Of a stretch of 64,000 nucleotides of DNA, positions 35,881-45,482 are shown piece after piece. Below the pieces are notes generated by a model. The model was not told the origin of the DNA, did no database searches, and saw nothing but the letters and a program-made list of their open reading frames with translations. The stretch is from an uncultured Bacteroidota bacterium. GTDB taxonomy: Bacteria > Bacteroidota > Bacteroidia > AKYH767-A > JABDAW01. Location: the NCBI GenBank assembly GCA_903844645.1, contig CAIMUP010000010.1, forward strand, positions 1 to 64,000, written 5' to 3'. Each line of letters begins with the position of its first letter. Position 1 is the stretch's first letter. The position numbers and the translations under genes are program-made.

Positions 35881-36558
35881 TTAATTGGATACTTTATCAT
35901 CCAGATATTCTCCATCCTTGTAATATTGAATATATCTTAGTTTCCCTTTATTATCCCACCAAGTCCATTTTCCATCTTGTTTTCCATTCTTGTAAGAACC
36001 TTCAACCTTCTTTCCCCCATTCTTCCAAATCTCTTTGTAGCCTCCTTCCTTAATTGTATCTACATAATTTGTTATTAAGATAAATTCCCCCTTTTTATCG
36101 TAATCGTATAAAGTGTATTTTGTAATACCATTTTTTATAAAGACTTCTTGCTCTATCAAGCCATTTTCAAGGTAATAAATATTCTTTCCGTCACAACAAT
36201 CACCTTCACATTGTCCATCAAAAAACTCTTCTAATTGTAATTTCCCATTTTCATACCAATGAATCCTTTTATTAATATAATGCCCCTTTGAAAAGAATGC
36301 TTCGTGTTTTTTGTTTCCATTCTCATAATAGAAATGCCAATTTCCTTCACGTTCACCATTCAGCATTTTACCATAAGTCCCAAGTTTTCCATTCTCAAAG
36401 AAAAACTCTCTTGTATAAGTTAATGAATCCTGGATGTTATCATAAGTATTGACAACTTTTTTCTTTCCATTATCCCATTTACTAATGATTTTAGTCTTTT
36501 GTCCATGATTACAGGAAAAAATAATCAGCATTATTATAACCCAAAACATTCTTTTCAT
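35881..36558 (-). CDS. MORN-repeat (YwqK-type) lipoprotein
   Basis: 225 residues, lipoprotein signal ending IIFSC (Cys16). The rest consists of eight or so MORN-variant repeats with the pattern ENGKLxxxgxFxxGxxxGxWxxYyeNG (visible pieces: FFENGKLGTYGKML, HFYYENGNKKHEAFF, GSYKNGKQDGKWTWWDNKGK). Such proteins are often labelled YwqK antitoxins in databases, but no toxin lies nearby, so I treat it as an envelope protein of unknown role. AT-richer than its neighbours. Confidence 0.85.
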   Translation of the reverse strand: MKRMFWVIIMLIIFSCNHGQKTKIISKWDNGKKKVVNTYDNIQDSLTYTREFFFENGKLGTYGKMLNGEREGNWHFYYENGNKKHEAFFSKGHYINKRIHWYENGKLQLEEFFDGQCEGDCCDGKNIYYLENGLIEQEVFIKNGITKYTLYDYDKKGEFILITNYVDTIKEGGYKEIWKNGGKKVEGSYKNGKQDGKWTWWDNKGKLRYIQYYKDGEYLDDKVSN

Positions 36559-36647
36559 CTCGCAAAGAAACCATTTTCCGATAACATTCCTGAATGGTAT
36601 TAGGTAAAAAAGAGCTTCAAAACGGCTTTTTATTGATGGAGGAGGGG

Positions 36648-36731
36648 TTTGAATCGAATGTGTGGGGTTGTAAATGGATGGTGTCGCGACGTGAATAGCA
36701 CTTGTTGAAACGTGTATGGCACTTGTCAGGA
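36648..36731. repeat. 21-bp array R9 (4 weak units)
   Basis: The clearest two units are CGTGAATAGCACTTGTTG (36690) and CGTGTATGGCACTTGTCA (36711), exactly 21 bp apart. Two more degenerate frames precede them (36648, 36669). It lies between two minus-strand genes. Confidence 0.55.
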
Positions 36732-36810
36732 ATTTTGCGACAATGAAAAAATCTTGTTTGTAAATTAGGAATAATACCCTTAAACAAGGATAAAGTTCGG
36801 TGGCTTCCTT

Positions 36811-37806
36811 TTATTTTACAAAAGAATCGGAATCCAGCTTCCTATTCTCCCCATTTTGATGAAGGGCGTAGTTGAATCCTGGTTTTATGGAATAGGCTCC
36901 GTGCTCGCCTTTTTTGTTGATGGCGAGGTAGCCTATCTGCAAATCTTTGTAATCATACCGCTTCACGATGCGATGAATGGCTTCCTCGACAGCCTCTTGG
37001 GGCGACCTGCCATTGCGCATTAATTCAACGATGAGGAACGAGCCGCAAGTCTTCATCACGAACTCGCCAACACCGGTTGCGCATGCTCCGCCGACTTCAT
37101 TATCTACATACATTCCGGCTCCTATTATCGGTGAATCGCCTACGCGACCGTGCATCTTGAATGCCCAGCCGCTGGTAGTACAAGCTCCCGAAATGTTGTT
37201 TTTTTCATCAATGGCGAGGATGCCGATGGTGTCGTGATTCTTCTCGCCGATGGGGATATAATTATTTTTCTTCTTCCAATCTTCCCAGGCGAGGCGGGCT
37301 TTTTCGGTTAATAGGTTTTCTTTTTTGAAGCCCTGCGCAATGGCAAATTGATACGCCCCATCGCCACTCAACATGACATGCGGCGTTTTCTCCATCACCT
37401 TCCTCGCCACGGAAATAGGGTGCATGATATTCTGCAAAAAAGTTACCGAACCGGCATTGCCTTTTTCATCCATAATGCAAGCATCAAGCGTTACCATTCC
37501 ATCTCTATCAGGCATGCCACCATAGCCCACGCTGGTATCTTCGGGGTCGGCTTCAGGAACTCTGGCACCTGCTTCTACGGCATCTAATGCACTATTTGTT
37601 TCTTTCATTTTATTCATTGCCGCTTCGGTGGCTTTGAGGTTATTCCAGGTAGCAATTACTAATGGTTTTCCTGATCCTAAAGGTATGAAATCGTTGTTGC
37701 CAAATTCTTTTTGCATTACCTTATTTCCCTTCATCAGAGAGGGAAAGAGCAATCCTCCGACAGCTATGAGCGAGGATTTTTTGAGGAAGTCTTTTCGTGT
37801 GATCAT
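36811..37806 (-). CDS. N4-(beta-N-acetylglucosaminyl)-L-asparaginase, Ntn-hydrolase
   Basis: 331 residues from the ATG at 37804-37806; the frame to 37869 adds 21 residues that break the signal. The N-terminus ITRKDFLKKSSLIAVGGLLF looks like a twin-arginine-type (Arg-Lys) export signal. It is synthesised as one chain that cuts itself before Thr193 in HDTIGILAID. Downstream are GRVGDSPIIGAGMYVDN and GGACATGVGEFVMK, the substrate pocket of aspartylglucosaminidases. It releases aspartate from N-glycan asparagine; a related isoaspartyl peptidase activity is possible. Monocistronic. Confidence 0.9.
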   Translation of the reverse strand: MITRKDFLKKSSLIAVGGLLFPSLMKGNKVMQKEFGNNDFIPLGSGKPLVIATWNNLKATEAAMNKMKETNSALDAVEAGARVPEADPEDTSVGYGGMPDRDGMVTLDACIMDEKGNAGSVTFLQNIMHPISVARKVMEKTPHVMLSGDGAYQFAIAQGFKKENLLTEKARLAWEDWKKKNNYIPIGEKNHDTIGILAIDEKNNISGACTTSGWAFKMHGRVGDSPIIGAGMYVDNEVGGACATGVGEFVMKTCGSFLIVELMRNGRSPQEAVEEAIHRIVKRYDYKDLQIGYLAINKKGEHGAYSIKPGFNYALHQNGENRKLDSDSFVK

Positions 37807-37836
37807 TATGCTGAAAATTGTGTTTATGTACGATGG

Positions 37837-37844
37837 CAAAATTA
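37837..37844 (-). promoter_or_regulatory. -7 box for the asparaginase
   Basis: TAATTTTG followed by CCATCG on minus, 31 bp before the ATG at 37806. Confidence 0.6.
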
Positions 37845-37959
37845 GCAAAAGAGAGCAGAAGGCAAACATTTTTCTGCATTTAATTTTTTCTTATGAAATA
37901 TTTTTAGTAATTTTACATTCCAATTCAGAACAGAGAAACCAAACAGATGATAAAAACAC

Positions 37960-39675
37960 ATGAATAAACGCTGGGTAGTAAAGGAAGAAACGGATAAGGA
38001 AGAGGCGGCGAAACTTGCCCGCGAATTAAACATCAATAACATCCTCGCAAACCTCTTGGTGCAGCGCGGAGTAAGGACTTACGACGAGGCGAAGAAGTTT
38101 TTCCGCCCCGAATTATCCCATCTGCATGACCCCTTTTTAATGAAGGACATGACCCAAGCGATTGATAGAATCGAAGAGGCTTTTATCAACAAAGAAAAGA
38201 TTTTAATCTACGGCGACTACGATGTAGATGGCTCAACGGCGGTGTCTTTGGTCTATTCTTTCATCAAAAAATTCTACCACAGCGTAGATTTTTATTTCCC
38301 TTGCCGCTATGCCGAAGGCTACGGGATTTCATTCAAAGGCATTGACTATGCGCAAGAGAACGGATTTTCATTAATCATCGCCTTGGATTGCGGAATAAAA
38401 GGTAACGACAAGATTGATTACGCCAATGAACGCGGAATAGACTTTATCATCTGCGATCACCACCGACCAGGCGATGAATTGCCCAATGCCGTGGCGGTTC
38501 TGGACCCGAAAAGAGTGGATGCGACCTATCCTTTCGATGAATTATCTGGCTGCGGAATAGGATTCAAACTGATACAGGCATTCGCTATACGTAACGATAT
38601 TCCCTTTGTCGAATTAGAACAATATCTCGACCTCTGCGTGATAAGTATTGCAGCCGATATTGTGCCTATCGTATGCGAAAACAGAACTTTATCCTACTTC
38701 GGTTTGAAACAATTAAATAACAACCCGCGCCCCGGCATCAAAGCGATTATGGAGATGGCGAATGTTAAGAAAGACCTCACTATTTCGGACATCGTTTTCA
38801 CCATCGGACCGCGAATTAATGCCGCAGGAAGAATGGAGAACGCGAGCCATGCCTTAGACCTCTTATTAACTACAAATAAGGAGGACGCATTCACTTCTGG
38901 CGAGGGCATCAACGTATTAAACAAGGAGCGAAAGACCCTCGATACGAGCATCACGGAGCATGCCCTCGGCATTATTCGGGATGACGAAATCAATCTTAAT
39001 AAAAAGTCCACTGTTCTCTTCCATCCCGAGTGGCACAAGGGTGTTTTGGGCATTGTTGCCTCGCGATTGATAGATAAATATTACCGCCCGACCATCGTTT
39101 TGACATTAAGCAACGAGATGATTACCGGTTCTGCCCGGTCGGTGAAGGGTTTCGATATTTATAATGCGATAGAATCCTGCGCCGACTTGCTGGAGCAGTT
39201 TGGCGGTCATAAATATGCCGCTGGCTTGATGCTGAAGCCGGAAAACATGGATGCATTCACCGAACGATTCGAGGAAACGGTCGCGAGTACCATCGAGGAC
39301 TGGATGCTGACTGCCGAAGTGGACATAGATTCCGAGATTAACCTGCGAGAAATCTCTCCCAACTTCTTCAAGGTTCTTAAACAATTCTCGCCCTTCGGTC
39401 CGGGCAATATGACCCCCGTTTTCATGTCCTCCGCGGTCTATGATTCGGGGTATGCGAAGGTTGTCGGCAGCAACCATCTGAAGTTAGCCGTGAGGCAAGA
39501 CGAATATCAACTGCCGATGGACTGCATCGCCTTCCAACAGGGGCATCAGTACGATTTGATTGCCAAGGGGCTGCCCTTCGATATTTGTTATACTATCGAA
39601 GAAAATGAGTGGAATGGCAAGACCAATTTGCAGCTCAATATTCGGGACATAAAATTCCAATTCGACTACTATTAA
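37960..39675 (+). CDS. recJ: Single-stranded-DNA-specific exonuclease RecJ
   Basis: 571 residues. DHH phosphoesterase domain with DYDVDG (86-91), ALDCGI (142-147) and CDHHRPG (165-171), then a DHHA1 domain with GRMENASHAL and GSARSVKGFDIYNAI, and a C-terminal OB-like domain. It degrades single-stranded DNA 5' to 3' in recombination and mismatch repair. Full length for the family. Single gene; no clear TAnnTTTG box before it (TAATTTTA at 37910-37917 is the closest). Confidence 0.95.
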   Translation: MNKRWVVKEETDKEEAAKLARELNINNILANLLVQRGVRTYDEAKKFFRPELSHLHDPFLMKDMTQAIDRIEEAFINKEKILIYGDYDVDGSTAVSLVYSFIKKFYHSVDFYFPCRYAEGYGISFKGIDYAQENGFSLIIALDCGIKGNDKIDYANERGIDFIICDHHRPGDELPNAVAVLDPKRVDATYPFDELSGCGIGFKLIQAFAIRNDIPFVELEQYLDLCVISIAADIVPIVCENRTLSYFGLKQLNNNPRPGIKAIMEMANVKKDLTISDIVFTIGPRINAAGRMENASHALDLLLTTNKEDAFTSGEGINVLNKERKTLDTSITEHALGIIRDDEINLNKKSTVLFHPEWHKGVLGIVASRLIDKYYRPTIVLTLSNEMITGSARSVKGFDIYNAIESCADLLEQFGGHKYAAGLMLKPENMDAFTERFEETVASTIEDWMLTAEVDIDSEINLREISPNFFKVLKQFSPFGPGNMTPVFMSSAVYDSGYAKVVGSNHLKLAVRQDEYQLPMDCIAFQQGHQYDLIAKGLPFDICYTIEENEWNGKTNLQLNIRDIKFQFDYY

Positions 39676-39785
39676 TCGCCCCCGCGAGGAGCTGCGATTT
39701 GGAATACTTCGACTATTTAATTATGTCGGGTATTACCTCTTATTTTGAGAAAAGGACCATTCCGAGAAAAATTTCCAGAAATATC

Positions 39786-39953
39786 GTTCACGTTTTATAA
39801 AACCGAGTTCACGGAATGGTAAACCGAGTTCACGGAATGACAAAACGAGTTCACGGAATGATAAACCGAGTTCACGTTTTGATGAAACGAGTTCACGGAA
39901 TGGTAAAACGTGTTCACGGAATGGTAAAACGTGTTCACGGAATGGTATAAAGT
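39786..39953. repeat. 21-bp array R10 (8 units)
   Basis: Units at 39786, 39807, 39828, 39849, 39870, 39891, 39912 and 39933, consensus GTTCACGGAATGGTAAAACG. CCGTGAACTCGG spans unit junctions as a short dyad (minus strand). Units 1 and 5 read GTTCACGTTTT, like the last type in R6. Lies between convergent recJ and gltA. A low-complexity spacer without features (39960-40211) follows. Confidence 0.95.
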
Positions 39954-40211
39954 AAAGCAAGAAGTAAAACCGATAAACACTACTATTATCAGTTATTTAA
40001 TCACTTTTTTCGGATGAAATCGCCCCCTCCTTCCCCATTTCTGATACTGTTTTTATCAAATCCTGATTCCTGCCGATGCCGCCACTTTTATTTTATTAAA
40101 TACCGAGAACGGCATTCCAAAACTTTGATTAAATAATTCGGGGATGGCAAGAAAATATCCGGATTTTATTGGATAAAATCTTGGGCTAATAATATCAATT
40201 TTTTTGCAGGA

Positions 40212-41516
40212 TTATTTTTTTGCCTGTTCAAACATCCACTCGCTTGTTACCGATCCGGGTCGTTCAAGGGGCGATGCGACGGCTCTGTCCCACAGTAAGG
40301 AGGATAAAACGCCGAGTGCCCGCGAGACGCCGAAAAGGACGGTGTAGAAATCGTATTCGACCATGCCATAATGAATTAAAAGTACGCCGGAATGGGCATC
40401 TACATTGGGCCATGGGTTCTTTATTTTGCCCATTGATGAGAGGATTGGGGGCACTACTTCGTAGATGTTTTGAACGATCTTGAAGAGTTCGTCATCGGGC
40501 ATATATTTTAATGCAAATTCTCTTTGGGCGATGTATCTTGGGTCGGTTTTCCGCAGTACGGCATGCCCGTATCCGGGAACTACCTTGCCTTCGGAGAGGG
40601 TTTTCTTGACATATTCCGCGATTTGTTCTTTGGTCGGGACTTGATCGTTGTAATAGGCTTTTAAATCTAATATCCACCGTACTACTTCTTGATTTGCCAA
40701 GCCATGCAGCGGTCCTGCCAAGCCATTCATTCCTGATGAAAAGGAATAATACGCATCGCTCAAGGCAGACCCTACCAAGTGCGTGGCATGGGCAGAAACA
40801 TTGCCGCCTTCGTGGTCCACATGGATGGTAAGATATAGGCGCATCAGGCGTTTGAAATCGTAATCATCGTAGCCCAGCATGTGTGCGAAGTTTGCCGCCC
40901 AATCTAATTTAGGGTCTGGCTCGATATGCACGTCATTCTTATACACTCTTCGGTAAATATAGGCAGCAACGCGGGGCAAACGGGCTATTAAGTTCATTAC
41001 ATCTTCGTACATGGGGTCCCAATAATCCTTTTTGTTTAATCCCTTCCGGTAGGCGGCGGCAAAAACCGATTCTGTTTGCAATGCAAGCACCGCAGCGGAG
41101 AATTGCGTCATCGGATGTGTGGTTTTAGGCAACGCATCCAGCATATCGAAAACATGTTTCGGGACATTGCTACGGCGAGCCCATTGATTACTGACATTAG
41201 TAACGTCATCATCGGTTGGTAGTTCATTCATCAGCATCAGATAGAAGATGCCTTCTGGCAGAGGCTCTGCGCCACCGGGTGCTTTCGGCAATTTTGCAGT
41301 AAGTTCAGGAATAGAATACCCCCGAAACCGGATTCCTTCATCAGGATCGAGCTTGGATGTTTCGGTAACCATACCTATCATTCCCTTCATACCGCTATAC
41401 ACCTGGTCAATGGTGTATTGACCGATCACTACATCACCATTAGTCTTGATAAATTCTTTTAATTGCGCGGAAAAAGGTAAGGCTCTTCTCGCAAACTCTT
41501 CTTTTAACTTGTCCAT
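40212..41516 (-). CDS. gltA: Citrate synthase, eukaryotic-type
   Basis: 434 residues. Catalytic residues are His271 (GLAGPLHGLANQE), His318 (VPGYGHAVLR) and Asp in NVDAHSG. The HVDHEGGNVSAHATHLVGSA region (from residue 232) and the long N-terminus are characteristic of mitochondrial-type citrate synthases, rather than the hexameric NADH-regulated bacterial type, whose N-terminal domain is absent. It condenses acetyl-CoA and oxaloacetate. It is the third gene of a minus-strand run eno - small membrane protein - gltA, with a 15-bp gap to the latter, so it may be cotranscribed with enolase. Confidence 0.93.
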   Translation of the reverse strand: MDKLKEEFARRALPFSAQLKEFIKTNGDVVIGQYTIDQVYSGMKGMIGMVTETSKLDPDEGIRFRGYSIPELTAKLPKAPGGAEPLPEGIFYLMLMNELPTDDDVTNVSNQWARRSNVPKHVFDMLDALPKTTHPMTQFSAAVLALQTESVFAAAYRKGLNKKDYWDPMYEDVMNLIARLPRVAAYIYRRVYKNDVHIEPDPKLDWAANFAHMLGYDDYDFKRLMRLYLTIHVDHEGGNVSAHATHLVGSALSDAYYSFSSGMNGLAGPLHGLANQEVVRWILDLKAYYNDQVPTKEQIAEYVKKTLSEGKVVPGYGHAVLRKTDPRYIAQREFALKYMPDDELFKIVQNIYEVVPPILSSMGKIKNPWPNVDAHSGVLLIHYGMVEYDFYTVLFGVSRALGVLSSLLWDRAVASPLERPGSVTSEWMFEQAKK

Positions 41517-41531
41517 TATATTATTAAACTT

Positions 41532-41879
41532 TTATGATTCTATATTATTCTTTATGGCGGGCGAATTTAGACAAAACTTGGGTGTTTCTTTCAGGATGAT
41601 TTCGGATTTCTTATTCCGTCTGTCTTTCGTTACTCCTATTTTATCTAATTCGGTAATCAACAAAACGATGCTTATAATAAAAAGGATGATCAACACCGTC
41701 CATACGATATAAGTAAACCACTTCTTCGCTTTTTTCTTTACGCGAGAATTGGTTTTCTTCACCTTTATCTTTTGTTTTACCCGAATACGATGGCGGTGAT
41801 GGCGGCGATGATGCGAAGCATTCTCGAATGCCTCCCCGTCGTTCTCGGTGCTTTCTATTTCTTCTTCCTGATCCTTCAT
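41532..41879 (-). CDS. Small single-pass membrane protein, His/Lys-rich
   Basis: 115 residues. The N-terminus is acidic (EEEIESTENDGEAFEN), then comes a very basic stretch (HHRRHHRHRIRVKQKIKVKK), one membrane segment (WFTYIVWTVLIILFIISIVL) and a short tail. The ATG at 41877-41879 directly abuts the enolase stop codon, implying translational coupling. In other Bacteroidota a FtsB/DivIC-like septum protein often follows enolase; this one has the topology but I see no coiled coil, so I leave it unnamed. Confidence 0.8.
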   Translation of the reverse strand: MKDQEEEIESTENDGEAFENASHHRRHHRHRIRVKQKIKVKKTNSRVKKKAKKWFTYIVWTVLIILFIISIVLLITELDKIGVTKDRRNKKSEIILKETPKFCLNSPAIKNNIES

Positions 41880-43222
<1,343 letters not shown>

Positions 43223-43248
43223 GAAATTTAGTTAAAGTTTCGGAATGT

Positions 43249-43282
43249 TTTGTATTAATGTCGGGAATAATGTGTATGTTTG
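43249..43282 (+). promoter_or_regulatory. Promoter of the 43333 gene
   Basis: TTTG at 43249-43252, 22 bp, TATGTTTG at 43275-43282, 50 bp before the ATG. Confidence 0.6.
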
Positions 43283-43332
43283 CAGAATCATAATTGAAAC
43301 GCTTATTCCACATCATTAAATAGTAAAAAACG

Positions 43333-44277
43333 ATGGCAAGATTAATCCTTCCTACCACCAGAGTCGGAATCTCTGAACTCTATATAAAGGTATTAGCCAA
43401 ACATTCGTTCGATGGCGCGGGCAGCATTTTACTTCCTTTCTTCGTGGAGGATGAAATCGTCATCGGAGACATTACCACTGCCAACAATGCCGCCAATGCT
43501 GCCTACGTAATATTTGATGCCAAACAAAAAGCTTCGGAAATGATGTACAATGATATTATAAATGACTTCGATGCTATCGTTGCCGACCACAAAATGTGTG
43601 TGCAAGCCGCCAAAGCATTTTATCGCAAGAACCCCAGCAAACTCGGGGCTTTCGGAGTAACCGTGAATGGCAACAGAGTGGTCTATTCCAAACACAGAAA
43701 GACACTGTGCGACGACATGATGAACTTCATCAACCACAATGCCTCGTTAGCCGTTGCACTTCGCCCAATTACCGCGGCATTCCAGACAACTAATAAGATG
43801 GATTTGGCTGCCAATCTCGCTGCATTGCCGGGAATTAAAACCGCAATAGATGTTTATGACCAAGAATTGATTGATAAAGAAACGAGCCACGGAACATACT
43901 CCGTAGAAGAAAAAACTGTTATAGATTTTCTTCGTGCCACAGGTCATTTTTTGATGGAGCAATTCCCCTTGAATCCTAAGAAAGCCGGCGATTGGTCATT
44001 CGTTGTGGATGATTCGCCACAGGATGCCAAAGAAAAAATTAAAAACTTCAAGAAAGGACAAATCGCCAACTTATATAACATCGTTGCCGACAGCATCCTT
44101 CAAAATACCGGAGATTCTATTCAAGAAATTACCAAAGGAAAAGCAGGCACCGGCACGCCAATAGTGCTCAATCCTGGCGACCACTGGCAAGTGCTCCCAG
44201 GCTATACCACATCAAAGGCAAAGAGTCGTGGAATCCTCTTAACAGGGCAAATTACGTACCTGAAAAACAATTCATAA
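43333..44277 (+). CDS. Unknown cytoplasmic protein, 314 residues
   Basis: No signal peptide or membrane segment. N-terminus MARLILPTTRVGISELYIKV, then a largely helical middle (NAAYVIFDAKQKASEMMYND, AVALRPITAAFQTTNKMDLA, a possible bundle) and a beta-rich Gly/Thr tail (GTGTPIVLNPGDHWQVLPGY). It has its own promoter and is followed by array R11. The size, lack of export signal, and helical-then-beta plan resemble the proteins at 1-735 and 25438-26076, but I cannot show homology by eye. No function assigned. Confidence 0.78.
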   Translation: MARLILPTTRVGISELYIKVLAKHSFDGAGSILLPFFVEDEIVIGDITTANNAANAAYVIFDAKQKASEMMYNDIINDFDAIVADHKMCVQAAKAFYRKNPSKLGAFGVTVNGNRVVYSKHRKTLCDDMMNFINHNASLAVALRPITAAFQTTNKMDLAANLAALPGIKTAIDVYDQELIDKETSHGTYSVEEKTVIDFLRATGHFLMEQFPLNPKKAGDWSFVVDDSPQDAKEKIKNFKKGQIANLYNIVADSILQNTGDSIQEITKGKAGTGTPIVLNPGDHWQVLPGYTTSKAKSRGILLTGQITYLKNNS

Positions 44278-44339
44278 TTCCGCGAAACCCTTAGATTTAT
44301 CTTATAAGTTTCCAAAACTTTCTCATAAGTCTTTAAGTT

Positions 44340-44672
44340 CTTCTCGTATCTCTTATTTTTCTTCACGTATCTCTGACTTTTCTTCACCTATCTTTGACCT
44401 TACTTCACATATCTCTGGTTTTTCTTCACATATCTCTGGCTTTTCTTCACATATCTCTGGCTTTTCTTCACATATCTCTGGTTTTTCTTCACATAATTGA
44501 GACTTTTCATCGAGTAAAAGTCTTACTTATGTGAAGTTTTTTCGTAAATATGTGAAGGTTTTAGGTGTAAATGTGAAGTTTTGCGCTACTCTTACGAGGA
44601 ACTTTGACCCTTCACAGAGAATAAGAGAAACTTCACAGGGAATAAAAGAAACTTCACGGGGAATAAGAAAAT
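44340..44672. repeat. 21-bp array R11 (direct, inverted, direct blocks)
   Basis: Eight direct units at 44340 to 44487 (CTTCACATATCTCTGG plus a T-rich end). GTGAAG, the complement of CTTCAC, then recurs at 44531, 44552 and 44573, exactly 21 apart. CTTCAC returns with a new tail (AGAGAATAAGAGAAA) at 44610, 44631 and 44652, again 21 apart. It lies between two convergent genes. Confidence 0.92.
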
Positions 44673-44677
44673 AAAAA

Positions 44678-44703
44678 AAGGCTTGCCGTTGCCGACAAGC
44701 CTT
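44678..44703 (-). terminator. Terminator of the HU gene
   Basis: 8-bp perfect stem AAGGCTTG / CAAGCCTT; on minus it is followed by TTTTTTT. Could also stop plus-strand transcription (AATTTTT). Confidence 0.9.
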
Positions 44704-44727
44704 AATTTTTCCCATCCAACAAGAAAC

Positions 44728-45000
44728 TTATTTCACTTTTCTTGACAGAACCGCACCAGCTCTGAATCTGGCAGCCTTTCTCGCAGCGATTTTCAGGGGT
44801 TTCCCCGTCTGCGGATTCCTACCCGTGCGAGCCGCACGTTTAACAACATAGAAACTTCCGAAACCGATTAAGGTAACTTTGTCTCCCTTTTTCAATGCTC
44901 CGGTAATGGTGGTCGTTACCGAATCAAGGGCTGCAGAAGCTTGCTTTTTAGTGAGCTTACAATCGGCAGCAATCTTTTTTACTAGATCTCCTTTGTTCAT
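44728..45000 (-). CDS. HU-family DNA-binding protein
   Basis: 90 residues, a standard HU/IHF monomer. It has a helical body (MNKGDLVKKIAADCKLTKKQ), the GFGSFYVVKRAARTGRNPQT beta-arm with the DNA-intercalating Pro (GRNPQTGKP), and a basic tail (KAARFRAGAVLSRKVK). HU bends and compacts DNA and is a natural candidate for interaction with the 21-bp arrays (inference only). Monocistronic, with a TAATTTTG box at 45047 and a strong terminator. Confidence 0.95.
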   Translation of the reverse strand: MNKGDLVKKIAADCKLTKKQASAALDSVTTTITGALKKGDKVTLIGFGSFYVVKRAARTGRNPQTGKPLKIAARKAARFRAGAVLSRKVK

Positions 45001-45046
45001 CTTTTAAAGATTTTGGTTAATACAAGTTTAGATTATTTTAAGACCA

Positions 45047-45054
45047 CAAAATTA
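45047..45054 (-). promoter_or_regulatory. -7 box for HU
   Basis: TAATTTTG on minus, 47 bp before the ATG at 45000. Confidence 0.6.
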
Positions 45055-45445
45055 CAAGGAAATAGGTATTACCTCCAAACATTTCTTTGCTTTTTTGAAG
45101 AAATCGAGCCAACTTTTTTTGAACAATTTTAAAAATCATCGTTAATAAAATCCCCTGACGGCGGCACAAATCAACAAAACACCTATGTAAGTTGCTGATT
45201 ATTAGCAGCCAAATAATCCACCGCCGAACAATCCATTTAACATAATGGGAGAACATCAGCCCCCTCCGAAAAGCCCCGTAACAGCCCCTTTCATCCCTCC
45301 CCGATACCCGAAAACCTCCCATTAATCACCCTTTCGCACGCCCCATCACCCGATATTCCCCCAAAATAGGGAGGTTATAAGGCATCAAAAAACAGATTGC
45401 AGAGAGATTTCAAAGAAGCCACACAACTTTCTACCGAAATTTTAC
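45055..45445. other. Gene-free spacer without a 21-bp array
   Basis: The second long gap without a 21-bp array. It is C-rich between 45260 and 45365; AACCTCCC (~45311) and GGGAGGTT (~45369) are complementary over a 50-base loop. A 94-codon minus frame (45038-45322) lacks support. I see no other feature. Confidence 0.45.
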
Positions 45446-45453
45446 TACTTTTG
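45446..45453 (+). promoter_or_regulatory. -7 box for the T9SS esterase
   Basis: TACTTTTG, 29 bp before the ATG at 45483. Confidence 0.6.
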
Positions 45454-45482
45454 TTTCCTCAAAAATTAATAACAATTTAGCG

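Noticed and set aside
35881-36558. Toxin-antitoxin system (YwqK label)
   Set aside because: The protein is a MORN-repeat lipoprotein with no toxin gene adjacent; the database label is not evidence.
40162-40180. Hairpin GATTTTAT/ATAAAATC as gltA terminator
   Set aside because: The stem is only AT-rich with no following T run on the minus strand; too weak to call.
45038-45322. 94-codon minus frame in the HU-esterase gap
   Set aside because: It overlaps the HU promoter box, has atypical Trp/Arg/Cys composition and no family resemblance.
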